Assembly: GCF_000299395.1 (NCBI RefSeq)
Contig: NC_018656.1
Coordinates: 248,001 to 312,000 of the forward strand
Reading direction: 5' to 3'
Source: Candidatus Nitrosopumilus sediminis
GTDB lineage: Archaea > Thermoproteota > Nitrososphaeria > Nitrososphaerales > Nitrosopumilaceae
DNA length: 64,000 nucleotides
Numbering within the stretch: position 1 is the stretch's first letter; the number at the start of each line of letters is the position of its first letter. Below, one piece after another: positions 35,741-45,686 of the stretch. The notes under the pieces were generated by a model. It was not told the origin of the DNA. It did not search any database and saw only the letters and a program-made list of their open reading frames with translations. Position numbers and translations under genes: made by a program.

Positions 35741-35764
35741 CTATTTATGTATATTCAAAAATAG
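35741..35764 (-). promoter_or_regulatory. Promoter module of PEFG-CTERM gene 3
   Basis: Second copy of the module at 34813-34836, with one base changed of 24. It includes the TATA-like core and is followed by a short leader to the ATG at 35717. Both copies directly follow the conserved 3' end of the gene before, so gene end and promoter were probably duplicated together. Confidence 0.5.
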
Positions 35765-35778
35765 AAAAAAGATGAAAT

Positions 35779-36597
35779 TTAGTATCTTGGTATAATACTA
35801 AGTCTTGATTTTGCAGATATTGCAATTATTGAGATAATTGCTACTGCTAGAATCATAGCTGCTATTGCACCAAATTCTGGGATTACAAAGGTACCAATTA
35901 TTTCAATTTCTTCAGCACCTACTGGGAATGCTATGGTGAGTGTTCTATCTTTTGATGATACAGTTTCCTCAAAGTCTACTTCTTCTCCATCAACTAAGAC
36001 GAAAAAGTCATCATCTTCACCATTAATTGTTGCATCCAAGACAGATCTTGGGATTGTGAGAGTAATTGATCCATCATTTGTAGCATCTATAGATATGATC
36101 AGTGAATTTGCATCTACATCAGGCATAATACCTAGTAGTTTGCCACCTGTAATCGTATATCCGATCAAATCACTAGAACCTTCAATTGCAACTGTTGTGG
36201 CAGTTACTTTGTCGGTTGGCATACTTGTAGATCCTCCAAATTCAAATGTTGTTGTAGCTACACGATTTTGGGTTCCATATGTTACTTCAACTGTATAAGT
36301 TCCAGCTGTTCTCATTGTTCCCCCTGCTGTAATTTCAGTACTGAATTTTTTATCAGCACCTACTGTTAATTGAGCAAGAGCAACAATTGCATTGTCATTC
36401 TTGACAATCAAACTTACTGGAGTTCCAGAATACAGATCTTTCACTTCTCCTGTTACTAGAATAGTTTCACCTTCTGAATAGGAAGATTTGTCTGTAGTAA
36501 CAACAATCGAGCTTTGTATTTGTCCAAATGCTGGTGCCATACCAATACTTGCAATCAAGATTGCAGATAAGGCAAACACTGCTAAATGAGCTTTCAT
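35779..36597 (-). CDS. PEFG-CTERM surface protein 4
   Basis: A 272-residue exported protein: signal (about 5-25, ending APAFGQ), an Ig-like module (about 30-112) beginning VVTTDKSSYSEGETILVTG and ending TYTVEVTYG, a second beta domain (about 140-235) with DDFFVLVDGEEVDFEE, and the tail VIPEFGAIAAMILAVAIISIIA ending SRLSIIPRY. The second domain resembles those of proteins 1 and 2. It is first of the four in transcription order; the upstream gap toward rpoH holds both divergent promoters. Confidence 0.8.
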   Translation of the reverse strand: MKAHLAVFALSAILIASIGMAPAFGQIQSSIVVTTDKSSYSEGETILVTGEVKDLYSGTPVSLIVKNDNAIVALAQLTVGADKKFSTEITAGGTMRTAGTYTVEVTYGTQNRVATTTFEFGGSTSMPTDKVTATTVAIEGSSDLIGYTITGGKLLGIMPDVDANSLIISIDATNDGSITLTIPRSVLDATINGEDDDFFVLVDGEEVDFEETVSSKDRTLTIAFPVGAEEIEIIGTFVIPEFGAIAAMILAVAIISIIAISAKSRLSIIPRY

Positions 36598-36776
36598 TAG
36601 TTTTACGCCTGAATTTGGACTATTTAAGGTTGTGATAAATTTTGTTGACTAAATAGAAAAAAGACTGATTTCTGCCAAATTTCAAATTACATATATATTA
36701 ACCCGAGCGTGAATTTTTGACAGTTTGTGTGTATTATTTACTGTTACATGTAATGTTCGTTGTGGGGGTTCTCTAA

Positions 36777-37028
36777 ATGGCAACTAAGAAAAATCAAGTT
36801 TTAGTCCCTGATCATGTTTATGTTCCAAAACATGAAATAATTTCTAAACAAGAAGCTGAAGAAGTTTTAAAAAAATACAATTGTAAACCAACTGAATTAC
36901 CATTAATCTTTGTAAATGATCCTGCAATTTTGGGACTTGGTGTAAAGCCTGGAGATATGATTAAGATTACTCGAAAAAGTCCAACTGCAGGTGAAAGTCT
37001 CTATTATAGATATGTGGTGGAAATCTAA
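36777..37028 (+). CDS. rpoH: DNA-directed RNA polymerase subunit H (Rpo5)
   Basis: An 83-residue archaeal Rpb5 C-terminal-domain homologue. VPDHVYVPKHEIISKQEAEEVLKKYNCKPTELPLIFVNDPAILGLGVKPGDMIKITRKSPTAGESLYYRYVV matches the whole family. It heads the rpoH-rpoB-rpoA operon with no gap to rpoB. CATATATATTA at about 36690-36700 is the likely TATA box, giving a leader of about 55 nt that contains the palindrome TTACATGTAA. Confidence 0.95.
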   Translation: MATKKNQVLVPDHVYVPKHEIISKQEAEEVLKKYNCKPTELPLIFVNDPAILGLGVKPGDMIKITRKSPTAGESLYYRYVVEI

Positions 37029-40000
37029 ATGGCAGATCCTTCAATAAAACGTTGGCCAGTAATTCAGGATATTTTAAAACGTGAAGGTATTGCACGTCAA
37101 CATCTAAACTCATTTGATGAATTTTTAGAAAGAGGACTTCAAAGTATCATAAATGAAGTTGGACAAATCGATATTGAAAATGCTGAATATCCATACAAAA
37201 TTCAACTTGGAAAAGTAAAACTTCAACAACCAAGAATGATGGAGCTTGATGGTTCGATCACTCACATTACTCCGGCTGAAGCTAGATTGAGAAATGTTTC
37301 TTATTCTGCACCTGTAATGATGGAGGCAAGTGTTGTAGAAGATGGAAAAATTTTAGAATCAAGATTTGTACATATTGGAGATGTACCAGTTATGGCAAAA
37401 TCAAATGCATGTATTTTACATAATTTTTCTTCTCAAAAATTAATTGAACATGGAGAGGATCCAAATGATCCGGGTGGTTACTTTATCATCAATGGTTCAG
37501 AACGTGTTATTGTTGGATTGGAAGATCTTTCTTACAACAAAATAATTGTCGATAGAGAAACTGTAGGTGGAAATATTGTTTTCAAAGCTAAAGTCTATTC
37601 TTCAATAGTCGGCTATCGTGCAAAATTAGAACTTGTCATGAAAAATGACGGATTAATAGTTGCCCGAATTCCTGGGTCTCCAGTTGATATCCCTGTTGTT
37701 ACATTAATGAGAGCACTTGGATTGGAATCTGATAGAGAGATTGCATCCGTAGTTTCATTAGTTGATGATATTCAAGATGAACTCGAAGGCTCTTTTGAAA
37801 AAGCAGGTGATGTCCCAACATCAAAAGATGCCATTGTCTATATCAGTAAAAGAATTGCACCTGGAATGTTAGAAGAATTCCAGATTAAACGTGCTGAAAC
37901 TTTACTTGATTGGGGACTCTTGCCACATTTGGGTAAGCATCCTGAAAATAGAAAAGAAAAAGCACAGTTCCTCGGTGAAGCAGCTTGTAAATTATTAGAA
38001 CTAAAACTTGGATGGATTACTCCTGATGATAAAGATCATTATGGAAACAAGGTCATTAAATTTGCAGGACAAATGTTGGCTGATTTGTTCAGAACAGCAT
38101 TTAGAAATCTAGTTAGAGACATGAAATATCAATTAGAGCGTTCAGGTCAAAAACGTGGAATCAATGCAGTTGCTGCAGCAATTCGTCCCGGAATAATTAC
38201 TGATAAGCTAAACAATGCAATTGCAACTGGAAACTGGGGCAGAGGACGTGTTGGTGTTACTCAATTACTTGATAGAACAAATTATCTTTCAACAATTAGT
38301 CATCTTAGAAGAATACAATCTCCTCTAAGTAGAACACAACCAAACTTTGAAGCAAGAGATTTGCATGCTACACACTTTGGAAGAATTTGTCCTAGTGAAA
38401 CTCCTGAAGGATCAAACTGTGGTTTGGTCAAAAATTTGGCCCTATCTGGAATCATCTCCGTAAATGTACCAAATGAGGAAATTGTCGAAAAACTCTATGA
38501 TCTTGGAACAGTTCATTTCTTTGATGCAAAAGAAGATTTGAAGAAAGATGGAACTCGTGTATTTGTTGATGGTCGATTAATTGGTTATTACAAAGATGGT
38601 TCAGAATTAGCCGAATCTCTCAGAGAACTGAGAAGAAATTCAAAAATTCATCCTCACGTTGGAGTATCATTCCACAAATCTGAAATCGAGGGCTCAACAA
38701 GAAGACTATATGTCAATTGTAATGCAGGTCGAGTGCTACGCCCACTAATAATTATCAAAGATAACAAACCGCTACTAACTTCTGAATTGCTAGATAAAAT
38801 TTCAAAGAAACTTCTCTCTTGGACTGATCTATTGAGAATGGGTGTCTTAGAAATGATTGATGCAAATGAAGAAGAAAACTGTTATGTTACTTTGGATGAG
38901 AAAGATGCAAAAAAACATACGCACTTGGAAGTGTTCCCACCAGCAATCCTAGGTGCAGGAGCTTCAATCATCCCATATCCTGAACATAACCAATCTCCAA
39001 GAAATACATACGAATCTGCCATGGCAAAACAGAGTTTAGGATTTTCAACACCTATGATGAATACTAGTACATACGTTAGACAACACTTTATGCTATATCC
39101 ACAAGTCCCAATTGTAAACACAAAAGCAATGAAGCTTTTAGGATTGGAAGATAGGCCAGCAGGTCAGAACTGTATTGTTGCAGTATTGCCATTTGATGGT
39201 TACAACATTGAAGATGCTATTGTGTTAAGTAAAGCATCTGTTGATAGGGGTCTTGGAAGAACTTTCTTCTTTAGAATTTATGATGCTGAAGCAAAACAAT
39301 ACCCTGGTGGAATGCGTGATAGTTTTGAAATTCCAAATGCTGAAGATAACATTAGAGGTTACAAAGGAGAACGTGCATACAGATTACTTGAAGATGACGG
39401 AGTAGTTGCATCTGAAGCTCCTGTAAAAGGAGGAGATATCCTAATTGGAAAAACTAGTCCCCCAAGATTCATGGAAGAATACAGAGAGTTTGAATCATCT
39501 GGTCCATATAGACGAGATACTTCTATCGGTGTCCGACCATCTGAAACCGGTGTAATTGACACTGTAGTTATGACTCAATCAAACGAAGGTGGAAAAATGT
39601 ACAAGATTCGTGCAAGAGATATGAGAATTCCAGAAATTGGTGATAAATTTGCATCAAGACATGGACAAAAAGGTGTACTGGGAATTTTAGCTAAAGCAGA
39701 AGATTTGCCATATACTGCAAGTGGAATGTCTCCTGATGTTTTGATTAATCCTCACGCATTCCCTTCAAGAATGACAGTTGGAATGATGATGGAATCTATT
39801 TGTGGTAAAGCAGCTGCATTACGTGGAAAAAGATTTGATGGTTCTGCATTTGTTGGAGAGAAAATGCCCGAAGTCAAAGAAGTAATGGATGCACATGGTT
39901 TTGAATACTCTGGTAAAGAAACAATGTATGATGGAAGAACTGGAAAATCATTCCCAGTAGACGTTTTCATCGGAGTTGTATATTATCAAAAATTACACCA

Positions 40001-40376
40001 CATGGTTGCAGATAAAATCCATGCAAGAGCTCGTGGACAAGTTCAGATGTTAACTAAACAACCAACAGAAGGTAGAGCAAGAGGTGGTGGATTAAGATTT
40101 GGTGAGATGGAAAGAGACTGCTTAATTGCTTATGGTGCCTCAATGATTCTTAAAGACAGATTGTTAGATGAATCTGATAAATCTGATATTTTTGTATGTG
40201 AGAGATGTGGATTAGTAGCATATCATGACGTTAAACAAAGAAAATATGTTTGCAGAGTCTGTGGAGATAAAGCCAAAGTGTCCTCTGTATCTGTAGCATA
40301 TGCATTCAAACTGCTCTTACAAGAAATGCAGAGTCTTAACGTTGCACCACGATTGTTGATCAAGGAGAAGATCTAG
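37029..40376 (+). CDS. rpoB: DNA-directed RNA polymerase subunit B (Rpo2)
   Basis: An unsplit 1115-residue second-largest subunit (some euryarchaea split it). Visible are the PGGYFIINGSERVIVG lobe, the fork region RTQPNFEARDLHATHFGRICPSETPEGSNCGL, the hybrid-binding NCIVAVLPFDGYNIEDAIVLSK, GDKFASRHGQKGVLG, the switch GRARGGGLRFGEMERDCLIAYGA, and the C-terminal zinc ribbon CERCGLVAYHDVKQRKYVCRVCG. It starts immediately at the rpoH stop and ends 2 bp before rpoA. Confidence 0.97.
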   Translation: MADPSIKRWPVIQDILKREGIARQHLNSFDEFLERGLQSIINEVGQIDIENAEYPYKIQLGKVKLQQPRMMELDGSITHITPAEARLRNVSYSAPVMMEASVVEDGKILESRFVHIGDVPVMAKSNACILHNFSSQKLIEHGEDPNDPGGYFIINGSERVIVGLEDLSYNKIIVDRETVGGNIVFKAKVYSSIVGYRAKLELVMKNDGLIVARIPGSPVDIPVVTLMRALGLESDREIASVVSLVDDIQDELEGSFEKAGDVPTSKDAIVYISKRIAPGMLEEFQIKRAETLLDWGLLPHLGKHPENRKEKAQFLGEAACKLLELKLGWITPDDKDHYGNKVIKFAGQMLADLFRTAFRNLVRDMKYQLERSGQKRGINAVAAAIRPGIITDKLNNAIATGNWGRGRVGVTQLLDRTNYLSTISHLRRIQSPLSRTQPNFEARDLHATHFGRICPSETPEGSNCGLVKNLALSGIISVNVPNEEIVEKLYDLGTVHFFDAKEDLKKDGTRVFVDGRLIGYYKDGSELAESLRELRRNSKIHPHVGVSFHKSEIEGSTRRLYVNCNAGRVLRPLIIIKDNKPLLTSELLDKISKKLLSWTDLLRMGVLEMIDANEEENCYVTLDEKDAKKHTHLEVFPPAILGAGASIIPYPEHNQSPRNTYESAMAKQSLGFSTPMMNTSTYVRQHFMLYPQVPIVNTKAMKLLGLEDRPAGQNCIVAVLPFDGYNIEDAIVLSKASVDRGLGRTFFFRIYDAEAKQYPGGMRDSFEIPNAEDNIRGYKGERAYRLLEDDGVVASEAPVKGGDILIGKTSPPRFMEEYREFESSGPYRRDTSIGVRPSETGVIDTVVMTQSNEGGKMYKIRARDMRIPEIGDKFASRHGQKGVLGILAKAEDLPYTASGMSPDVLINPHAFPSRMTVGMMMESICGKAAALRGKRFDGSAFVGEKMPEVKEVMDAHGFEYSGKETMYDGRTGKSFPVDVFIGVVYYQKLHHMVADKIHARARGQVQMLTKQPTEGRARGGGLRFGEMERDCLIAYGASMILKDRLLDESDKSDIFVCERCGLVAYHDVKQRKYVCRVCGDKAKVSSVSVAYAFKLLLQEMQSLNVAPRLLIKEKI

Positions 40377-40378
40377 AG

Positions 40379-43300
40379 ATGTCTGTTCAAGCAATTAAAG
40401 CAATTGATGGAATTCGATTTTCAGTATGGTCTCCAACTGAGATCAGAAAATATTCTGTAGCTGAAATTACTGCTCCTGAAACATATGATGAAGATGGAAT
40501 GCCTGTACAAGGAGGTCTAATGGATGGTAGATTGGGAACACTTGAGCCAGGACAAAAATGTCTTACATGTGGAAACACTGCTGCAAGATGTCCTGGACAC
40601 TTTGGACACATTGAACTTGCAGAACCAATTTTACACATTGCATTTATCGATAACATCTACAAACTATTACAATCAACATGTCGTTCTTGTGCAAGACTCA
40701 AAGTCCCTCAAGAAGATCTTGAAGCATTCAAAAGAATCAAAGACAAACATGCCGCTTATACCGTAGTTTCACAAAAACGTATTCCTGAACAAATTATTGA
40801 AAAAGCAAAAAAAGCAAAGGAATGCCCACACTGTGGAAAAACACAATACGAACTGGTGTTTACAAAACCAACTATCTTTGTAGAGAAAACTGAAATCGGC
40901 GAACACAGATTATTACCAATTACAATCAGAGAGAGATTTTCACAAATTCTAGATGAGGATTTGGAATTACTATCATATGATCCAATCACTGCAAGACCTG
41001 AATGGTTCATTCTTCAAGCATTACCTGTTCCTCCTGTAACGGTAAGACCTTCAATCATTCTTGAAACTGGAATTAGATCTGAGGATGATCTGACACACAA
41101 AATGGTAGACATCATTAGAGTTAATCAAAGACTAAAAGAAAGTAAAGAAGCAGGTACTCCTCCACTAATTGTTCAAGATTTAGTTGACTTGTTACAATAT
41201 CACTCTACAACATATTTTGATAACGAAGTATCTGGAATTCCACAAGCTCATCACCGCTCTGGACGTCCTCTCAAAACATTAACTCAAAGACTAAAAGGAA
41301 AAGAAGGAAGATTTAGAGGTTCATTATCTGGAAAGAGAGTCGATTTTTCAAGTAGAACTGTAATTTCACCTGATCCTAACTTGGATTTATCCGAAGTTGG
41401 TGTTCCTGAACAAGTCGCTATGAAATTAACTATTCCTGAAATTGTTACTGAATGGAACATTGAAAGAATGAGAAAATTAGTAATCAATGGACCTGAAAAA
41501 TTCCCAGGTGTAAACTATATTGTAAGACCTGATGGCGTCAAAATTAGATTAGATTTCGTAGAAGATCGTTCTACAATTGCTGAAACTCTTGAGATTGGAT
41601 ATCTCATTGAAAGACATCTTGCAGACGGTGATATTGTAATGTTCAACAGACAGCCATCACTTCACCAAATGTCTATCATGGCTCACTATGTCAGAGTACT
41701 TCCGGGTAAAACTTTCAGATTACATCCATCTGTTTGTCCTCCATACAACGCAGACTTTGATGGTGATGAGATGAACCTTCACGTACCTCAAAGTGAGGAA
41801 GCAAGAGCAGAAGCAATTCTCTTGATGAGAGTTCAAGACCAATTAATTTCTCCAAGATATGGTGGTCCAATTATTGGAGCACTAAGAGACTTTGTAACTG
41901 GCGCATACCTTCTAACTAAAGATGATACCACTCTATCTGTCCAAGAATTTTCAAACTATGCAATGCTTGGCGGTTATACTGAACCACTTCCAAAACCTGC
42001 AACCAAAACAAAAGATGGACCTGCATACACAGGAAAACAACTCTTCTCACTATTTCTACCAAAGGACTTCAACTATGTTCTTACATCAAAATGGTCAAAG
42101 GGAACAAAAGGTCCAGAAAAAGATGTTGTAATTAAAAACGGTGAACTGATCAGCGGTGTAATTGATAAAACATCAATCGGTGCTGAAGAACCAGAAAGTG
42201 TCTTACACAGAATTACAAAAGACTATGGAAATGCAGTTGGAAAGAACTTCCTAAATTCTATTCTAATTATGGTAAAACAGTTCATTACTCACTATGGATT
42301 CAGTTATGGATACGGTGATCTTGAAGTTCCAGAAAAGAACGTTCAACAAATTCTTGATGATATTCAGGAAACCTATGATGTTGTTGCAGACTTGACTGAC
42401 CAATACAACAAAGGAACACTCAAACTTACAAGAGGTATGAAAGCAGAAGAAGCCTTAGAGGCATACATTGTCAATGAATTAGGTAAGGCAAGAGAGAAAG
42501 CAGGTGCAACTGCAAATGACTCTTTAGATGATAGTAATGCTGGAAAAATCATGGCAACTACCGGTGCCAGAGGTTCGGCACTTAACGTAGGTCAGATGGC
42601 TGGTGCCTTGGGACAACAATCCAGAAGAGGAAACAGAATGAATGATGGTTACAGTAATCGTGCATTAACACACTACCAAGAACATGACAGCAATCCTGAC
42701 GCACATGGATTTGTAAAATCAAATTACCGAACAGGCCTTACAGCTTTAGAATTCTTCTTCCACGCAATGGGAGGTCGTGAAGGACTTGTAGACACTGCAG
42801 TCAGAACACAACAGAGTGGTTACATGCAGCGTAGATTGATCAACGCACTTGAACACATTAGATTAGAATATGATGGAACTGTAAGAGATCCACACGGACA
42901 CATTGTTCAATTCCTTTATGGTGAAGATGGAATTGATGTGCAAAAAAGTGATCATGGTGAAGCATTCAATGCAAGCAGATTGGCCGAATCTCAAACCATT
43001 ATTGATTCTGGAAAGAAGGCAACAAAAGATGAAATCGACACTCTAGCTAAAAAATATACCAAGACATTTAATCCAAGATTAACTGAACTTGTAACTGACG
43101 CTTTACACAAATCAAATCTCAGTAAAGATGGTGTGGAGGCAGTTTGTAAGAAAGGACTATCATTATACAACAACGCACAAGTCGAACCTGGTCAAGCAGT
43201 TGGTATCATTACTGCACAATCTATTGGTGAACCGGGAACTCAGATGACTTTGAGAACATTCCACTTTGCAGGAATTAAAGAAAGAAACGTTACCTTGGGT

Positions 43301-44170
43301 CTTCCAAGATTAATTGAACTAGTAGATGCTAGAAAGAAACCTGTCACACCAACTATGGATATTTACCTTGATGAGGAATCAAAGAAATCCCGAGAAAAAG
43401 CAATCGAGGTTGCACGAAACGTATTGCAAACCAAAGTCAGTGCATTAATTGCAAATACTGAAACAGACTATTCTACAAATATCCAACTAATCTTGAGTCC
43501 AAATAGACTCAAAGAAAGAGGATGCTCTATTGCAGAAGTAGAAGCAGCACTTTCATCAAATAAAAAATTCAAACTAGAAACTACTGGTGAATTAATCACT
43601 CTGAATTTGGTTGATGAGGCAGACACTGCAACTGCAATCGCAATTAGAAATAAAGTTCTCAATACTACTGTTAAAGGAGTTCCAGATATCGAACGAGTTA
43701 CACTGGTTCAAAAAGATGATGAATGGGTTATCCAGACAACAGGTTCTAACATTGCCAAAGTTCTTGAAGTTAAAGGAATCGATAAAAAGAATGTCAGAAC
43801 AAATAATGTCTTTGAAATTGCAGGAACCTTGGGAATTGAGGCTGCAAGAAATTCCTTGATTGATGAACTTAATCATACTTTGGGTGACCAAGGATTGGAA
43901 GTCGATAATAGATACATCATGTTAGTATCTGATTTGATGTGTTCTAGAGGCTACATGCAACAAATTGGTAGACACGGAATTGCAGGCACCAAAGACAGTG
44001 TTCTTGCAAGAGCCGCATTCGAGATTACAGTTCCAACAATTGCACATGCTGCACTTGGCGGTGAAGTTGAACAACTCAAAGGTATTACTGAAAATGTCAT
44101 TGTTGGAAGTAACATTCCAATCGGAAGTGGTACCGTTGACTTATACATGCAAGTCAGCAAGAAAAAATAG
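40379..44170 (+). CDS. rpoA: DNA-directed RNA polymerase largest subunit, A' and A'' fused (Rpo1)
   Basis: A single 1263-residue protein containing both parts that most archaea encode as rpoA1 and rpoA2. Zinc sites CLTCGNTAARCPGHFGH and CRSC..CPHCG are N-terminal; the catalytic loop NADFDGDEMNLHVPQ is near residue 457; the bridge-helix region RTQQSGYMQRRL near 820; and the A''-specific GIITAQSIGEPGTQMTLRTFHFAG near 942. No stop or intein interrupts it. An unsplit subunit is a known thaumarchaeal trait. Ribosome site GGAGAAG precedes the ATG. Confidence 0.97.
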   Translation: MSVQAIKAIDGIRFSVWSPTEIRKYSVAEITAPETYDEDGMPVQGGLMDGRLGTLEPGQKCLTCGNTAARCPGHFGHIELAEPILHIAFIDNIYKLLQSTCRSCARLKVPQEDLEAFKRIKDKHAAYTVVSQKRIPEQIIEKAKKAKECPHCGKTQYELVFTKPTIFVEKTEIGEHRLLPITIRERFSQILDEDLELLSYDPITARPEWFILQALPVPPVTVRPSIILETGIRSEDDLTHKMVDIIRVNQRLKESKEAGTPPLIVQDLVDLLQYHSTTYFDNEVSGIPQAHHRSGRPLKTLTQRLKGKEGRFRGSLSGKRVDFSSRTVISPDPNLDLSEVGVPEQVAMKLTIPEIVTEWNIERMRKLVINGPEKFPGVNYIVRPDGVKIRLDFVEDRSTIAETLEIGYLIERHLADGDIVMFNRQPSLHQMSIMAHYVRVLPGKTFRLHPSVCPPYNADFDGDEMNLHVPQSEEARAEAILLMRVQDQLISPRYGGPIIGALRDFVTGAYLLTKDDTTLSVQEFSNYAMLGGYTEPLPKPATKTKDGPAYTGKQLFSLFLPKDFNYVLTSKWSKGTKGPEKDVVIKNGELISGVIDKTSIGAEEPESVLHRITKDYGNAVGKNFLNSILIMVKQFITHYGFSYGYGDLEVPEKNVQQILDDIQETYDVVADLTDQYNKGTLKLTRGMKAEEALEAYIVNELGKAREKAGATANDSLDDSNAGKIMATTGARGSALNVGQMAGALGQQSRRGNRMNDGYSNRALTHYQEHDSNPDAHGFVKSNYRTGLTALEFFFHAMGGREGLVDTAVRTQQSGYMQRRLINALEHIRLEYDGTVRDPHGHIVQFLYGEDGIDVQKSDHGEAFNASRLAESQTIIDSGKKATKDEIDTLAKKYTKTFNPRLTELVTDALHKSNLSKDGVEAVCKKGLSLYNNAQVEPGQAVGIITAQSIGEPGTQMTLRTFHFAGIKERNVTLGLPRLIELVDARKKPVTPTMDIYLDEESKKSREKAIEVARNVLQTKVSALIANTETDYSTNIQLILSPNRLKERGCSIAEVEAALSSNKKFKLETTGELITLNLVDEADTATAIAIRNKVLNTTVKGVPDIERVTLVQKDDEWVIQTTGSNIAKVLEVKGIDKKNVRTNNVFEIAGTLGIEAARNSLIDELNHTLGDQGLEVDNRYIMLVSDLMCSRGYMQQIGRHGIAGTKDSVLARAAFEITVPTIAHAALGGEVEQLKGITENVIVGSNIPIGSGTVDLYMQVSKKK

Positions 44171-44185
44171 AATCAAGTGATAATT

Positions 44186-44416
44186 ATGGCCGATGAAATT
44201 TCCACATTAATGACAAATAGCAAAGGCAAAGTTGTTTTACTTCGATTGAGAAACACTAGAACTGTTCAGGGCACACTCAGAGATTTTGACATTCACATGA
44301 ATTTGACACTAGAAGATGCTGAAGATGTTACCGAAGAGAAACATGAGAAACTAGGAAAAATTTTACTCCGTGGAGATAACATTTTGGCAGTATCTTTGCC
44401 AGAAGAAGAATCTTAG
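44186..44416 (+). CDS. Sm-like (LSm) RNA-binding protein
   Basis: A 76-residue archaeal LSm protein forming heptameric rings that bind U-rich RNA. Sm1 is GKVVLLRLRNTRTVQGTLRDFDIHMNLTLEDAED and Sm2 is GKILLRGDNILAVSLP with the RGD-N signature. Start at ATG 44186 (MADEIS) rather than the GTG at 44177. It lies 15 bp after rpoA, probably on the same transcript. Confidence 0.92.
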   Translation: MADEISTLMTNSKGKVVLLRLRNTRTVQGTLRDFDIHMNLTLEDAEDVTEEKHEKLGKILLRGDNILAVSLPEEES

Positions 44417-44462
44417 AAATTAATCTGCCAAACATTAAATTCTATAAATCATAATTTTTAGC

Positions 44463-45635
44463 ATGCTGCATATTTTTCTATTTTTAATTCTACTTGCATT
44501 TGGACAATCTGCTCCTGACTACAATGATCCTTATTCTCCTATCTTTACTGACAAGGCAGTTTATTCTTGGACTGATAAAGTGAAAATGACCATCATTGCA
44601 CCTAGCTGGAATTCTGATAGGCATCTAATTGATACAATTGGAGACACTGATGATCATCCAATTAAAATCACAACATCAGAGCATTCTCTTGAACCATACA
44701 GATTTGTAGAAACTGATGTAAATTCTGGGGTTTTCACTGCAGAAGTGATCCTTACTGGCTTTGATCATGATGCTGATGGGGATGGTACTTTTGATACTAC
44801 TCCCAGAACTATTGGCAATGGCCCAACAAATGGATTTTTACAAGTAGATAGGAATTCTGCTATTACAATATCCTTTGAATTTGCAGATGGGGTTGTACTA
44901 GTTAAATCAGTACCTGTAAGATGGAATCTTGGAACAATCAGTTTTGTGGAGGATCTTTTCTATTTGGAAAACTCTGCAGTGGTTCGTGTCGTAGATGCTG
45001 ATATGAATCTAAACCCTGAAGCCCTAGACCATTTGTCAATCAAACTTTTTTCAGATTCTGATGTTGCAGGAATTAATGTCAATGCCGTTGAAACCTCTGA
45101 AAGTTCTGGTGCATTTGTTGCAACAGTCTCTTTATCACAAAGTTCTCCTTCTAGCGGAAATAGGCTTTATTCCCTGCCTGGTGATACCATATTTGCTAAA
45201 TACGACGATCACACCCTTCCAAAACCATACACAAAATCAGATAACTTGGAAATCAAAACTTTTGCAACAGTTGATTCATCAATTCCGCCAATTGATAGAA
45301 TTGAAAATTTGCCAATTACTTTTTCTAACAGTTTGGGAAACCTATTGGAATCCTTTTCACAAGATACCACAATGCAAATAGTTGGCACAATCAAAAATGA
45401 TCAAGAGTTTAAACAAAAATTCGTTTATATCTTTCAAGTAAAAAATGATCAAAATTATGTTGAATCAATTTCATGGGTTCAAGGCGAAATCTCTCCTAAG
45501 CAGATTCTAGATGTTTCACAATCTTGGATACCTAAAGAATCCGGAAAATACCACATTGAAACTTTTGTCTGGAACTCTATTGGTGATCCGACAGCTCTTT
45601 CCCCATCAATGTCTACATTAATCAATGTTCAATGA
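44463..45635 (+). CDS. Secreted S-layer-like Ig-repeat protein
   Basis: A 390-residue exported protein with a signal (about 1-16). The body repeats the surface motif seen in the 1068-residue protein: VETDVNSGVFTAEVILTG (about 77) and VETSESSGAFVATVSL (about 202), each closing a beta module. It contains a DHDADGDGTFD stretch that may bind Ca2+. A third domain with SWIPKESGKYHIETFVWN (about 355) ends the protein; there is no membrane anchor or PEFG tail. It lies with the next gene between the RNAP operon and L30e. Confidence 0.72.
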   Translation: MLHIFLFLILLAFGQSAPDYNDPYSPIFTDKAVYSWTDKVKMTIIAPSWNSDRHLIDTIGDTDDHPIKITTSEHSLEPYRFVETDVNSGVFTAEVILTGFDHDADGDGTFDTTPRTIGNGPTNGFLQVDRNSAITISFEFADGVVLVKSVPVRWNLGTISFVEDLFYLENSAVVRVVDADMNLNPEALDHLSIKLFSDSDVAGINVNAVETSESSGAFVATVSLSQSSPSSGNRLYSLPGDTIFAKYDDHTLPKPYTKSDNLEIKTFATVDSSIPPIDRIENLPITFSNSLGNLLESFSQDTTMQIVGTIKNDQEFKQKFVYIFQVKNDQNYVESISWVQGEISPKQILDVSQSWIPKESGKYHIETFVWNSIGDPTALSPSMSTLINVQ

Positions 45636-45686
45636 AAAGTATAATTTCTACGTGATTATTAAATACAAAATTACGTTTCTACCTTT

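Noticed and set aside
33043-36597. An archaeosortase gene beside the PEFG-CTERM cluster
   Set aside because: No multi-pass membrane protein with a Cys/Arg/His triad is found among these genes or their neighbours.
40379-44170. Possible split or intein in rpoA
   Set aside because: The frame is continuous through the A'/A'' junction with all motifs in order; an unsplit subunit is known in Thaumarchaeota.
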